From positions 1-64,000 of the forward strand of contig NZ_FNFU01000001.1 in assembly GCF_900101115.1 (NCBI RefSeq): a DNA stretch of 64,000 bases. The letters run 5' to 3'. Source of the stretch: Cryobacterium psychrotolerans. Lineage in GTDB: Bacteria > Actinomycetota > Actinomycetes > Actinomycetales > Microbacteriaceae. Under the pieces are notes generated by a model that had not been told where the DNA came from, made no database searches, and saw only the letters and a program-made list of their open reading frames with translations. The translations under genes and the position numbers were made by a program. Shown here one piece after another: positions 46,730 to 55,929 of the stretch (the stretch's first letter is position 1; each line of letters opens with the position of its first letter).

Positions 46730-48234
46730 TGGACAACCTCGCACTGCTGATGGAGGGGTTCACGAACGCGCTGACGCTCCAGAACCTGCTTTTCGCGCTG
46801 ATCGGTGTGCTGCTCGGCACCGCGGTGGGCGTGCTGCCCGGCATCGGCCCGGCGATGACGGTGGCCCTGCTGCTGCCGCTCACCTACGCACTCGACGTGA
46901 CCGGTTCGCTGATCATGTTCGCCGGGATCTACTACGGCGGGATGTACGGCGGGTCGACGACGTCGATTCTGCTGAACACGCCGGGGGAGAGCTCGTCCGT
47001 GGTCACGGCGCTCGAGGGCAACAAGATGGCCAAGGCCGGACGAGGCGCCCAGGCGCTCGCGACGGCGGCGATCGGATCGTTCGTGGCCGGCACCATCGCC
47101 ACCGGCGCCCTGGTCTTCGTCGCCCCGTTCATCGTGTCGATCGCGATCAGCCTCGGTGCCCCGTCGTACTTCGCGATGATGGTGTTCGCGTTCATCGCGG
47201 TGAGCACGGTGCTCGGTTCGTCCCGGATCCGCGGGCTCGCGGCGCTCTTCATCGGACTGACGATCGGCCTGGTCGGGATGGACCCCACCACCGGCCAGCC
47301 CCGGCTGACGTTCGGCCAGCCGCTGCTGTCCGGTGGGATCGACGTCGTGGTGATCGCCGTCGCGCTGTTCGCCGTCGGTGAGGCCCTCTGGATCGCCGCG
47401 CACCTGCGTCAGGGCAAGCAGGCGACGATTCCGGTGGGCGTGCCCTGGATGGGCAAGGACGACTGGAAGCGCAGCTGGAAGCCGTGGCTGCGCGGCACGG
47501 TGATCGGCTTCCCGTTCGGCGCCATCCCGGCCGGCGGAGCGGAGATCCCCACCTTCCTCTCCTATGTCACCGAGAAGAAGCTCTCCAAGCACCCGGAGGA
47601 GTTCGGCCACGGCGCCATCGAGGGTGTCGCCGGTCCGGAGGCCGCGAACAACGCCTCCGCCGCCGGAACCCTCGTGCCGCTGCTCACGCTCGGCCTGCCG
47701 ACCACAGCGACCGCCGCCGTGATGATCGCCGCGTTCAACCAGTACGGCATCCACCCGGGGCCATTGCTGTTCAAGACGGAGCCGGTGCTGGTCTGGACCC
47801 TCATCGCGAGCCTGTTCATCGGCAACACACTGCTGCTGGCGCTGAACCTGCCGCTCGCGCCGTTCTGGGCGAAGCTGCTGCGGATTCCGCGGCCGTACCT
47901 GTACGCGGGGATCCTCTTCTTCGCCACCCTCGGCGCGTACGCGGCCGGGATGCAGTCGTTCAACATCGTCATCCTGCTGCTGATCGGGGCGCTCGGCTAC
48001 ATGGCCCGGCGCTACGGATTCCCCGTGCTGCCGATCATCGTCGGCGCCATCCTCGGCCCGGAGATGGAACGCCAGCTGCGCCGCTCGCTGCAAATCAGCT
48101 CCGGCGACCCGGCCGCGTTGGTGAGCGAACCGCTGGCGATCGTGCTCTACGCGGTGATCGCGGTCTTCCTGGTCGTGCCGCCGCTGCTCAAGGCCGTCCG
48201 GCGGCGGACGCGCGACGCCTCCCGCCGAGGTTGA
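46729..48234 (+). CDS. tctA: TctA: tripartite tricarboxylate transporter large membrane subunit
   Basis: 501 residues with about 12 hydrophobic segments. Signature parts: [60 protein letters not shown] and [20 protein letters not shown]. It forms the ion-driven channel for citrate or another carboxylate with TctB and TctC. The last codons (SRRG) and the stop TGA at 48232-48234 fall inside palindrome B4. Confidence 0.93.
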   Translation: MDNLALLMEGFTNALTLQNLLFALIGVLLGTAVGVLPGIGPAMTVALLLPLTYALDVTGSLIMFAGIYYGGMYGGSTTSILLNTPGESSSVVTALEGNKMAKAGRGAQALATAAIGSFVAGTIATGALVFVAPFIVSIAISLGAPSYFAMMVFAFIAVSTVLGSSRIRGLAALFIGLTIGLVGMDPTTGQPRLTFGQPLLSGGIDVVVIAVALFAVGEALWIAAHLRQGKQATIPVGVPWMGKDDWKRSWKPWLRGTVIGFPFGAIPAGGAEIPTFLSYVTEKKLSKHPEEFGHGAIEGVAGPEAANNASAAGTLVPLLTLGLPTTATAAVMIAAFNQYGIHPGPLLFKTEPVLVWTLIASLFIGNTLLLALNLPLAPFWAKLLRIPRPYLYAGILFFATLGAYAAGMQSFNIVILLLIGALGYMARRYGFPVLPIIVGAILGPEMERQLRRSLQISSGDPAALVSEPLAIVLYAVIAVFLVVPPLLKAVRRRTRDASRRG

Positions 48235-48296
48235 CGGTTGCGGTCGAGTTTGCTTGGTGTGCCGGGCAAACTCGACCGGAACAGGGCAGCTCGGCG
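48223..48296. repeat. palindrome family B, copy 4
   Basis: Inner arms CGGTCGAGTTTGC (48241-48253) and GCAAACTCGACCG (48266-48278) are perfect; outer CGCCGAG/CTCGGCG also pairs. It is nearly identical to copy 5 at 53295-53368, and in both the sequence TTGACGG supplies the TGA stop of the upstream gene. Confidence 0.92.
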
Positions 48297-48313
48297 CGCA
48301 CGGATACGGCCGA

Positions 48314-49027
48314 TCACTTGAGCAGCGCGACGTCCGAGACGAGATCGATGTGGGACTGCATCGCGTCCTGCGCTGCTTGCGCGTCTTGCCCGCGGATCGC
48401 GTCCGCAATCGCGCGGTGCGAGGCCAGCGACTGCTCGGGGCGTCCTGGCTGGCCGAGGGATTCCAGCCTCGTCTCCAGGATCATTTCGGCGATGAACGTC
48501 ATGAGCTGCGCCAGCACCGAGGAGTGCGCGGCGCGCGTGACCGCCTGGTGGAAGAGCTCGTCACCGTGGGCGCCCTTGTCGCCGCCGGCGATCTCGGCCG
48601 CCATGGCGTCCAGGGACGCATCGATGGCGAGCATGTCCTCCTCGGTGCGCCGAACCGCGGCGAGCCCGGCCAGTTTCACCTCGAGGGTGCTCCTGGCCTC
48701 GACGATGTCGGGGAGCCGGCTGCGGTGCGCGCGGAGTTCCCTGATGACGGTCGCGATGCTCGGCCGATAGACCAGCACCGCGCCCGTGCCGTGTTGCACG
48801 TCGATGACGCCGAGGACCTCCAGGGCCACCAGAGCCTGGGCCAGTGTCGCCCGGGACACTCCGAGGCGTTCCGCCAGGTCGCGTTCGGCCGGCAGGAGAT
48901 CGCCAGGGCCGAGCCGGGCAGACTGGATGTAGCCGAGGATCTGTTCCACCAGCTGTTCGTACAGGCGAGGTTTGGACACACGCGTGAGCTGCTGGGGGGT
49001 GAAGTCCTGGGCCACTGCTGCCTCCAC
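48314..49027 (-). CDS. GntR-family (FadR subgroup) regulator
   Basis: 237 residues from GTG 49027. Winged helix: YEQLVEQILGYIQSARLGPG, LLPAERDLAERLGVSRATLA and IDVQHGTGAVLV. The all-helical FCD effector domain follows (ARSTLEVKLAGLAAVRRTEE and HGDELFHQAVTRAAHSSVLA). GntR/FadR regulators respond to small carboxylates. It is divergent from the MatC-like carrier operon. In Rhizobium the malonate operon is controlled by a GntR protein, MatR, so a similar role is likely. Confidence 0.87.
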   Translation of the reverse strand: MEAAVAQDFTPQQLTRVSKPRLYEQLVEQILGYIQSARLGPGDLLPAERDLAERLGVSRATLAQALVALEVLGVIDVQHGTGAVLVYRPSIATVIRELRAHRSRLPDIVEARSTLEVKLAGLAAVRRTEEDMLAIDASLDAMAAEIAGGDKGAHGDELFHQAVTRAAHSSVLAQLMTFIAEMILETRLESLGQPGRPEQSLASHRAIADAIRGQDAQAAQDAMQSHIDLVSDVALLK

Positions 49028-49071
49028 GTCGGTCGTGACGGTGTTTCCGTGGAGTCCAGCCTACCGCGCGC

Positions 49072-49102
49072 TTGACAACTCACCTACTGTCTAGGAGGCT
49101 AG
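49072..49102 (+). promoter_or_regulatory. candidate promoter/operator of the matC operon
   Basis: TTGACA (49072-49077), an ideal -35, is followed after 14-18 bp by weak -10 options. CTAGGAGGCTAG (49091-49102) is a short palindrome in the core that could be the GntR site. Confidence 0.35.
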
Positions 49103-49153
49103 GCCAGTGGTCCTTTGGTCCACGTCACATCCGAAGCCAATGGAGGAACAACG

Positions 49154-50521
49154 ATGTCCGCTCCCGTCCTGTCGATCATCATTCTGGCGGTGATGTTCCT
49201 GCTGGCCACCGTACTCCCCGTCAACATGGGCGCACTGGCCTTCGTCGGAGCATTCCTCCTCGGCGCCGTCTTCCTCGGCATGCCCACCGAGGACATCCTG
49301 GCCAACTTCCCCGGCGGTCTGTTCCTGACCATCGTCGGCGTGACCTATCTCTTCGCCATCGCGCAGAACAACGGCACCATCGATCTCCTGGTGCGCGGCG
49401 CCGTGAAGATGGTCGGCAATCGGGTCGCCTTCATCCCGTGGGTCATGTTCGCCGTGACGGCTCTGATCACCTCGGTCGGCGCCCTGTCCCCGGCCGCCGT
49501 CGCGATCATCGCGCCCATCGCGCTGAGCTTCGCCGGCAAGTACAAGATCAGCCCGCTGCTCATGGGCATGATGGTCATCCACGGCGCGCAGGCCGGCGGT
49601 TTCTCGCCGATCGCCGTCTACGGCGTCACGGTCAACGGAATCATGGAGGGCACCGGACTGGAGTCCAACCCGACCGCCCTGTTCCTGTCCAGCCTCGTCT
49701 TCAACTTCCTGATCGCCCTGGTCCTCTTCGCCGTGCTCGGTGGCCGGAAGCTCGTGTCGGCCCGGGTCAGTGACTTCGTCGAGCAGGCGGCCGAGGCCCG
49801 CATGCTGGTCAGCGCGGGCATGCGCGCCGGCGGAGACGTGGACTTCAAGGGCTTCGGTTCCGGAATCTATGGACCCCGCGACCCCGCCGGAGACGGTGAG
49901 GCGGCCACGAAGAGCCGCGCCGAACGGATGCCGCAGCTCGTCACCATTGCCGGCCTCATCGCCCTGGCCGTGATCGCGCTCGGCTTCAAGGTCGACGTCG
50001 GCTTCGTCGCCATCACGATCGCCGTCATCCTCGCGCTCGTCTCGCCGAAGGCGCAGAAGGGCGCCGTGAACAAGATCAGCTGGTCGACCGTGCTGCTCAT
50101 CTGCGGCATGCTGACCTTCGTCGGCGTCCTCGAGGAGGCCGGAACGATTGCCTACGTCTCCGACGGCGTCGCCAGCCTGGGGATGCCGCTGCTGGCCGCG
50201 CTCCTGATCTGCTACATCGGCGCCGTGGTGTCGGCGTTCGCCTCCTCGACCGCCATCCTCGCCGCCTTGATTCCGCTGGCCGTGCCGTTCCTCGCCTCCG
50301 GCCAGATCGGGGCCGTCGGGGTCATCTGCGCCCTGGCCGTCGCCTCGACGATCGTCGATGTGTCGCCGTTCTCGACCAACGGCGCGCTCGTGCTGGCCAA
50401 CGCGCCGGAGGACGTGAACAAGGAACGCTTCTACAAGCAGATCCTCGCCTACAGCGGGATCGTGGTCGTCGTCGGCCCCGCCATCGCCTGGCTGGTGATG
50501 GTCGTCCCCGGCTGGATGTAG
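49154..50521 (+). CDS. MatC-like dicarboxylate carrier
   Basis: 455 residues with about 11-12 membrane segments. The N-terminal region (VNMGALAFVGAFLLGAVFLG, then FPGGLFLTIVGVTYLFAIAQ and NNGTIDLL) matches the MatC N-terminal domain of the malonate/dicarboxylate carriers. The segment VASTIVDVSPFSTNGALVLA in the C-terminal half contains the SPFST-type substrate/ion motif. A hydrophilic loop of about 70 residues separates the halves. Likely substrate: malonate or another short dicarboxylate. GGAGGA precedes the ATG by 7 nt. It heads an operon with a CoA transferase and a carboxyltransferase. Confidence 0.85.
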   Translation: MSAPVLSIIILAVMFLLATVLPVNMGALAFVGAFLLGAVFLGMPTEDILANFPGGLFLTIVGVTYLFAIAQNNGTIDLLVRGAVKMVGNRVAFIPWVMFAVTALITSVGALSPAAVAIIAPIALSFAGKYKISPLLMGMMVIHGAQAGGFSPIAVYGVTVNGIMEGTGLESNPTALFLSSLVFNFLIALVLFAVLGGRKLVSARVSDFVEQAAEARMLVSAGMRAGGDVDFKGFGSGIYGPRDPAGDGEAATKSRAERMPQLVTIAGLIALAVIALGFKVDVGFVAITIAVILALVSPKAQKGAVNKISWSTVLLICGMLTFVGVLEEAGTIAYVSDGVASLGMPLLAALLICYIGAVVSAFASSTAILAALIPLAVPFLASGQIGAVGVICALAVASTIVDVSPFSTNGALVLANAPEDVNKERFYKQILAYSGIVVVVGPAIAWLVMVVPGWM

Positions 50522-50566
50522 GCCGAGCGCGGCATCCGGCTACCACCACGTGAGAGGAAACGCATC

Positions 50567-51784
50567 ATGAGCACCGAACCGACACAAGCACCCGGCACGA
50601 GTGAAGGCCCCCTGGCCGGATACCTGGTGGTGGACCTGAGCCGGGCCCTCGCCGGCCCCCACGCGAGCATGATGCTCGCCGACCTGGGGGCCCGCGTCAT
50701 CAAGGTGGAGAACCCGGAATCGGGCGACGACACGCGGGGCTGGGGGCCGCCGTTCGTCGGCCCCGCCGACGACCCGCAGTCCACCTACTTCCTCTCCTGC
50801 AATCGCAACAAGGAATCGATCGCACTGGACCTGAAGAGCGACGACGGGCGCCAGGTGCTGCGCGACCTGATCGAGCGGGCCGACATCGTCGTCGAGAACT
50901 TCCGCCCCGGGGTCCTGGACCGGCTGGGGTTCTCTCCGGCCGCGATGCACGAGCTGAACCCGGCCCTGGTCATCCTGTCGATCACCGGATTCGGTCACGA
51001 CGGTCCGGAGTCGAGCCGGAGCGGCTACGACCAGATCCTCCAGGGCGAGGCCGGGCTCATGTCGTTGACCGGTTCGGGCCCGGACGACCCGCAGCGGGTG
51101 GGGGTGCCCATCGCCGACCTGCTCTCGGGCATGTACGGCGCCTTCGGGCTGCTCGCGGCACTGCTGCAGCGGGAACGCACCGGCCAGGGGCAGGTCGTCC
51201 GCACGTCGCTGCTGGCGGCGCTCGTCGGCGTGCACGCGTTCCAGGGGACCCGGGCCACCGTGGCCGGTGAGGTGCCCGAGGCGCAGGGCAACCATCATCC
51301 GTCGATCGCTCCCTACGGCCTCTTCACCTGCCGCGACGGGAGCGTGCAGATCAGCATCGGCAGCGAGAAGCTGTGGGCCACGTTCGCCGGCGCCTTCGGC
51401 CTCGACGCGAGCCGGCCCGAGTTCGCGTCGAACGCCGACAGGGTGCGCAACCGGGACATGCTCAAGGGTGAGATCCAGGATGCCTTCGGCCGCTTCGATG
51501 CCGCGCCCCTGCTCGAGAAGCTTGGTGCGGCCGGCATCCCGGCCGGCAAGGTGCGCACGCTGGAGGAAGTGTACGAATGGGATCAGGTTCTCTCGCAGGG
51601 CCTGCTGATCGACGTCGACCACTCGGTGCTCGGGCAGATCAGTCTCCCGGGGCCGCCGCTTCGGTTCTTCGGCCCGGCCGACAGCCGCGAACTGACGAAT
51701 ACCACCCACGCGGCCCCTCCCGTGCTCAATCAGCACGGGGACCAGATCCGGAGCTGGCTCAGCCGCTCGCTGGAAAGAAGTTGA
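50567..51784 (+). CDS. type III (CaiB/BaiF) CoA transferase
   Basis: 405 residues; motifs LVVDLSRALAGPHASMMLAD, LGARVIKVENPESGDDTRGW, CNRNKESIALDLKSDDG and DIVVENFRPGVLDRLGFSP, with the catalytic Asp expected in the SGYDQILQGEAGLMS region. It is clearly homologous to the protein at 35007-36215 but in a different operon. Lying between a MatC-type carrier and a malonyl-CoA-type carboxyltransferase, it may charge imported malonate with CoA. GAGAGGAAA precedes the ATG by 6 nt; one nt separates it from the next gene. Confidence 0.87.
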   Translation: MSTEPTQAPGTSEGPLAGYLVVDLSRALAGPHASMMLADLGARVIKVENPESGDDTRGWGPPFVGPADDPQSTYFLSCNRNKESIALDLKSDDGRQVLRDLIERADIVVENFRPGVLDRLGFSPAAMHELNPALVILSITGFGHDGPESSRSGYDQILQGEAGLMSLTGSGPDDPQRVGVPIADLLSGMYGAFGLLAALLQRERTGQGQVVRTSLLAALVGVHAFQGTRATVAGEVPEAQGNHHPSIAPYGLFTCRDGSVQISIGSEKLWATFAGAFGLDASRPEFASNADRVRNRDMLKGEIQDAFGRFDAAPLLEKLGAAGIPAGKVRTLEEVYEWDQVLSQGLLIDVDHSVLGQISLPGPPLRFFGPADSRELTNTTHAAPPVLNQHGDQIRSWLSRSLERS

Positions 51785-51785
51785 C

Positions 51786-53306
51786 ATGCTGACCGAGAAG
51801 ACCAGGCACCTGAGCGCCTCTGAATTGATCGACGTCGTCCTGGACGAGGGCTCCTTCACCCGCTGGGATGGCCCCGTCACCGAACCGGACCCCGACCCGG
51901 CCTACCTGGCGGACCTCGAGCGGGCCCGGTCGAAGAGCGGGGTGGACGAGTCCGTCATCACGGGGGAGGGGCTGATTCGCGGGCGCCGGGTCGCGGTCAT
52001 CGTCAGCGAGTTCGCATTCCTGGCCGGCTCGATCGGGCAGGCCGCCGCCGACCGGATCGTGGACGCCGTCGAGCGGGCCACCCGGGAGAGGCTGCCGCTT
52101 CTGGCCGGGCCCGCCTCGGGCGGCACCCGAATGCAGGAGGGAACCATGGCGTTCCTCGCCATGGTCAGGATCACGGCCGCCGTGCGGGCACACCGGCAGG
52201 CCGCGCTGCCGTACCTGGTCTACCTGCGCCACCCGACGACCGGCGGTGTGATGGCCTCGTGGGGCTCCCTCGGGCACGTCACCGTGGCGGAACCCGGCGC
52301 GCTCCTCGGCTTCCTCGGCCCTCGGGTCTATGAAGCGCTGTACGGCGAACCCTTCCCGGAGGGCGTGCAGGTCGCGGAGAACCTCTTCGACAAGGGGCTC
52401 GTGGACGCGGTCGTCCCGCCCGACCAGCTGCCGCAGATCGTCGATCGTGCGCTGTCGATGCTGGTGCAGGAGCCGGCCGCGCCCGTGCCGGCCCCGGCCA
52501 CGCTCGAGGTGAGGCCGTCGACCGTGCCGGCCTGGACATCCGTTGAAATCTCCCGCAATCCCCGCCGGCCGGACCTGCGCCAGCTGCTCACCCACGGGGC
52601 GAGCGACGTGCTGCCGCTCAACGGCACCGGGCAGGGGGAGAATGACCCGCGGCTGCTGCTGGCCATCGCCCGTTTCGGCAGCCAGTCCTGCATCGTGCTG
52701 GGTCACAACCGGCCGAAGCGGCCTCGGGACGCGGCGATGGGACCGGCGTCGCTGCGCGAGGCGCGCCGGGGCATGCGCCTGGCGGAGGAGCTCGGGTTGC
52801 CGCTGCTCACCGTCATCGACACGGCCGGCGCCGCGCTGAGCAAGGAGGCGGAGGAGGGCGGCCTGGCCGGGGAGATCGCCCGGTCGCTGCACGACCTCAT
52901 CGGCCTGCGCTCGCCCACGGTGTCGGTGCTGCTCGGGCAGGGGGCAGGCGGGGCCGCGCTCGCGCTGTTGCCGGCCGACCGCACCATCGCCGCGCAGCAC
53001 GCCTGGCTCTCGCCGCTGCCGCCCGAGGGAGCCAGCGCGATTGTGCATCGGACCGTCGACATGGCACCGGAGATGTCCGCCTCGCAGGGCGTGCACGTGG
53101 CGTCCCTGTACGCCAACGGGCTCGTCGATCACATTGTCGACGAGCGACCGGATGCCGCCCAGGAGGGCAGGGCGTTCTGCGGCCGGATGGCGCTGGCCGT
53201 GGAATACGAGCTGTCCGCGTTGGCAGGCCTGTCGGTCGATGAACTGCTGGTGAGAAGAGTCGACAAGTTCCGGCAAGTGGGCGCCGGAGCATCCCGCCGA
53301 GCTTGA
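51786..53306 (+). CDS. fused AccD-AccA-type carboxyltransferase (AccD3-like)
   Basis: 506 residues. The N-terminal half (1-245) is AccD-like: AVIVSEFAFLAGSIGQAAAD, LPLLAGPASGGTRMQEGTMA, PTTGGVMASWGSLGHVTVAE and GFLGPRVYEALYG. It lacks the Cys4 zinc ribbon of true AccD. The C-terminal half (250-506) is AccA-like: GPASLREARRGMRLAEELGL, PLLTVIDTAGAALS and LLGQGAGGAALALLPADRTI. M. tuberculosis AccD3 has this layout. With no biotin carboxylase or carrier gene nearby it may decarboxylate malonyl-CoA, as the MdcD/MdcE pair does with malonyl-thioesters. The stop codon lies in palindrome B5. Confidence 0.82.
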   Translation: MLTEKTRHLSASELIDVVLDEGSFTRWDGPVTEPDPDPAYLADLERARSKSGVDESVITGEGLIRGRRVAVIVSEFAFLAGSIGQAAADRIVDAVERATRERLPLLAGPASGGTRMQEGTMAFLAMVRITAAVRAHRQAALPYLVYLRHPTTGGVMASWGSLGHVTVAEPGALLGFLGPRVYEALYGEPFPEGVQVAENLFDKGLVDAVVPPDQLPQIVDRALSMLVQEPAAPVPAPATLEVRPSTVPAWTSVEISRNPRRPDLRQLLTHGASDVLPLNGTGQGENDPRLLLAIARFGSQSCIVLGHNRPKRPRDAAMGPASLREARRGMRLAEELGLPLLTVIDTAGAALSKEAEEGGLAGEIARSLHDLIGLRSPTVSVLLGQGAGGAALALLPADRTIAAQHAWLSPLPPEGASAIVHRTVDMAPEMSASQGVHVASLYANGLVDHIVDERPDAAQEGRAFCGRMALAVEYELSALAGLSVDELLVRRVDKFRQVGAGASRRA

Positions 53307-53368
53307 CGGTTGCGGTCGAGTTTGCCTGGTGTGCCGGGCAAACTCGACCGGAACAGGGCAGCTCGGCG
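53295..53368. repeat. palindrome family B, copy 5
   Basis: Outer arms CGCCGAGC (53295-53302)/GCTCGGCG (53361-53368) and inner arms CGGTCGAGTTTGCC (53313-53326)/GGCAAACTCGACCG (53337-53350) are perfect, with an unpaired 10-nt internal loop on each side. The TGA at 53304-53306 ends the carboxyltransferase gene. Confidence 0.92.
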
Positions 53369-53445
53369 CCGCTCCTGCTCGGATGCGCACGAATCCGACG
53401 CAAACTACACCCATTCGGGGGCTGCGCAGCCGGGGGCTCGAGGGC

Positions 53446-53451
53446 TAGATT
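53446..53451 (+). promoter_or_regulatory. -10 box of the first NERD gene
   Basis: TAGATT, identical to the box before the CoA transferase at 34916, placed about 24 nt before the GTG start, leaving room for the visible AGAGGAG ribosome site. Confidence 0.45.
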
Positions 53452-53474
53452 CGTGACAGCCAAAGAGGAGTTCT

Positions 53475-54101
53475 GTGACCACCGACATCCCCACCCTGCG
53501 GCAGCGTCTTGCCGCACAGTCGGTCATCGAGAGGCTCCTGCCGCTCGGTCGCTCATCCCTCAGCAGCCGCGGCGTCGCCCGCTACCTCGGCGCGAAAGGC
53601 GAGCGGATCGTCGGCTCGATCCTGGACAGCCTCCCGCCGGAGTGGACCGTGCTGCACGCCCTCCCGATCGGCGCCCGGAGTTCGGCCATCGACCACCTCG
53701 TCGTCGGCCCCGGCGGCGTCTTCACGATCTCCACGAAGCACTTCGGAAGCAAGATCATCGGCGTCGGAAAGCACGGCATGACGGTGTCCGGCCGGCCGGT
53801 TCCGAGCATCCGCGCCGCCGAATTCGAGGCGGCCCGGGTCACCACGCTGGTTCGCGAACGGATGCCGCTGGTCGCGCCCGTGCAGCCGGTGATCGCTGTC
53901 GTCGAACCGAAGCAGCTCATCATCCACGACCGTCCGGAGCAGGTCAAGGTCGTCCACGCGGGGGACCTGCGCCGCTGGCTCATGCAGCTCCAGCCGGTGC
54001 TGACCGAGCCGGAGCTGATGGAACTCGACGCCATCGTCGACGGCCCGGGCACATGGCGTTCCCGGCCGGACGTCGCGCCCGGAATCGCAGCCAGGGCCTG
54101 A
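53475..54101 (+). CDS. NERD-domain protein, short
   Basis: 208 residues from GTG 53475 (AGAGGAG upstream). The nuclease-related domain is visible: YLGAKGERIVGSILDSLPPE, WTVLHALPIGARSSAIDHLV and VGPGGVFTISTKHFG. The Asp of IDHLV and the Lys of STKHF are the likely PD-(D/E)XK residues. The remainder (RWLMQLQPVLTEPELMELDA) is helical. NERD proteins are thought to process DNA; many are uncharacterised. A longer paralogue lies at 55930, beyond the oxidase gene. Confidence 0.83.
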   Translation: MTTDIPTLRQRLAAQSVIERLLPLGRSSLSSRGVARYLGAKGERIVGSILDSLPPEWTVLHALPIGARSSAIDHLVVGPGGVFTISTKHFGSKIIGVGKHGMTVSGRPVPSIRAAEFEAARVTTLVRERMPLVAPVQPVIAVVEPKQLIIHDRPEQVKVVHAGDLRRWLMQLQPVLTEPELMELDAIVDGPGTWRSRPDVAPGIAARA

Positions 54102-54161
54102 CCCCCGGGCCGACGCGCCGCCGCGCGCACCCACCGAACCACCGAGCCGCGCGCACAAACG

Positions 54162-54190
54162 TTGACAGCCGCCGGGGCGGGGCGTAATTT
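54162..54190 (+). promoter_or_regulatory. consensus sigma-70-type promoter
   Basis: TTGACA (54162-54167), 17-bp spacer, TAATTT (54185-54190). It is the best promoter match in the window and predicts a leader of about 135 nt before the oxidase gene at 54331. Confidence 0.65.
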
Positions 54191-54330
54191 TTCTCATCTA
54201 GAGGCCCGTGCCGCCCAGGGTGACGGGGCCGGAGAAAATGTGGCTTGACTGATCCATGGGGGCAGGGCGGGGGCACGATCCCGACGGCCGAGAGATCCCG
54301 ACGCGAGCCACCACGGAGTGCAGGAGACCC

Positions 54331-55746
54331 ATGTCCAGCGTGATCGACGAACTGCGTGTCCAGGTGAACGGACACGCGATTGCCCAGGGCGACGTGGAAT
54401 ACGAGGCCGCGCGCGCCGTCTACAACGGGATGATCGACCGGAGACCCGCCGCCGTCGTGCGGGTGGGCAACACCGCAGAGGTCGCCGCCACGGTGAACTT
54501 CGCGCGTGCCCGCGACCTCGACCTGGCCATCCGCGGTGGCGGCCACAGCGCCCCGGGCTACGGCACCTGCGACGACGGCCTCGTGATCGACTTCTCGGGG
54601 CGTACCCGCGTGGACGTGGATCCGGTGACCCGTCGCGCGCGGGCGGATGCCGGCGCGACGTGGGCCACGTTCAACAAGGCCACGCACGCCCACGGTCTGG
54701 CCACGCCCGGGGGCATCGTGGGCAGCACGGGCGTCGCCGGCCTGACCTTGGGCGGCGGCATCGGCTATCTCAGCCGCCAGTACGGCCTGAGCTGCGACAA
54801 CCTCCTGTCGGCGGAAGTCGTGACCGCCGACGGACGCATCCTCACGGCCAGCTCCGATGAGAACCCGGACCTGTTCTGGGCGTTGCGCGGTGGGGGCGGC
54901 AACTTCGGCGTGGTCACCTCGTTCGAGTTCCAGCTGCACCCGGTGGACATGGTCCACGCGGCGATCATCTTCTACTCCGTCGACGACGCCCGGGACGTGG
55001 CCGAGTTCTACCGCGAGTACATCGAGAGCGCCCCGGAGGAGTTCGGGGCGTTCCTCGGGTTCCACCGGGGCCCGCCGGTGGGGTTCCTGCCCGAGAGATG
55101 GCACGACAAACCGTTGTGCATGGTCGTGGGCATGTGGACCGGCGATGAAGCCGAGGGGCCGGCGCGCTGGCAACCGTTCCTCGACGTGGCACCGGTGGCC
55201 GGCGCCCTGGTGGAACGGATGCCCTACCCGGAGCTGAACGAGGCCTTCGACGACCTGCTCACCAAGGGTCTGCGGGCCTACTGGAAGGCGAACTTCCTGT
55301 CGGGGCTGAGCGACGGGGCCATCAACGCCTACCTGGACTTCGGCCGGATGGTGCCGAGCGTGCAGACATCCGTCGACATCTACCCGATCAACGGTGCCGT
55401 GCAGCGGGTGGCGGCCGAGGCGACCGCGTTCCCCTACCGGCACGCCGCGTTCTCGCCGGTGATCGCCTGCATGTGGACGGATCCCGCCGACAACGAGTCG
55501 AACATCAAATGGGTGCGCGATTTCTGGACGGCCCTGCGGCCGTTCTCGGAGCCCGGCGGGTACATCAACTTCATGGATGCCGACGACCTGGGCCGCATCA
55601 CCGACAACTACAGTGCCAACTACGCGAGGCTGGCGACGGTGAAGGCGAAGTACGACCCGGGCAATCTCTTCCACATCAACCAGAACATCAAGCCGGCCGG
55701 AGTCCCGATGCTCAGCACATTCCACGACAACGCCGGCCGCGCGTAG
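54331..55746 (+). CDS. BBE-type FAD-linked oxidoreductase
   Basis: 471 residues. The FAD domain has LAIRGGGHSAPGYGTCDDGL, whose His is the usual covalent flavin site, and YLSRQYGLSCDNLLSAEVVT, whose Cys fits the second covalent bond of bicovalent flavoenzymes. The BBE domain ends the protein (YDPGNLFHINQNI). Such enzymes oxidise sugars or secondary metabolites using O2. The ATG at 54331 was chosen because CAGGAGA lies 5 nt upstream; an in-frame ATG at 54256 is possible. It lies alone between two NERD genes, all on the plus strand. Confidence 0.87.
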   Translation: MSSVIDELRVQVNGHAIAQGDVEYEAARAVYNGMIDRRPAAVVRVGNTAEVAATVNFARARDLDLAIRGGGHSAPGYGTCDDGLVIDFSGRTRVDVDPVTRRARADAGATWATFNKATHAHGLATPGGIVGSTGVAGLTLGGGIGYLSRQYGLSCDNLLSAEVVTADGRILTASSDENPDLFWALRGGGGNFGVVTSFEFQLHPVDMVHAAIIFYSVDDARDVAEFYREYIESAPEEFGAFLGFHRGPPVGFLPERWHDKPLCMVVGMWTGDEAEGPARWQPFLDVAPVAGALVERMPYPELNEAFDDLLTKGLRAYWKANFLSGLSDGAINAYLDFGRMVPSVQTSVDIYPINGAVQRVAAEATAFPYRHAAFSPVIACMWTDPADNESNIKWVRDFWTALRPFSEPGGYINFMDADDLGRITDNYSANYARLATVKAKYDPGNLFHINQNIKPAGVPMLSTFHDNAGRA

Positions 55747-55764
55747 TCAGAAGGCCGGGGCAGC

Positions 55765-55835
55765 GGGCCGGGCGGAAGAGGACAGACAGCCCGCGAGTAG
55801 ACAGCACGGCCCATAGACAGCCCGCCGGTAGACGG
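55765..55835. repeat. TAGACAGCCCG-type degenerate repeats
   Basis: GACAGACAGCCCGCGAGTAG, ATAGACAGCCCGCCGG and similar units between the oxidase and the second NERD gene. The 183-bp gap shows no gene. Confidence 0.6.
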
Positions 55836-55929
55836 TCGTGCTCACGCCCGTTTTGGGGGCCACCCGCGGCCATTCTGGGGATGCCCGCCCCTGCCCCGGC
55901 GCCGGTAGTTTCGGCAGGGAGGGAGAGTC

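Noticed and set aside
51786..53306. Housekeeping acetyl-CoA carboxylase carboxyltransferase
   Set aside because: Lacks the zinc ribbon of AccD, has no accB/accC nearby, and sits in a regulated dicarboxylate operon.
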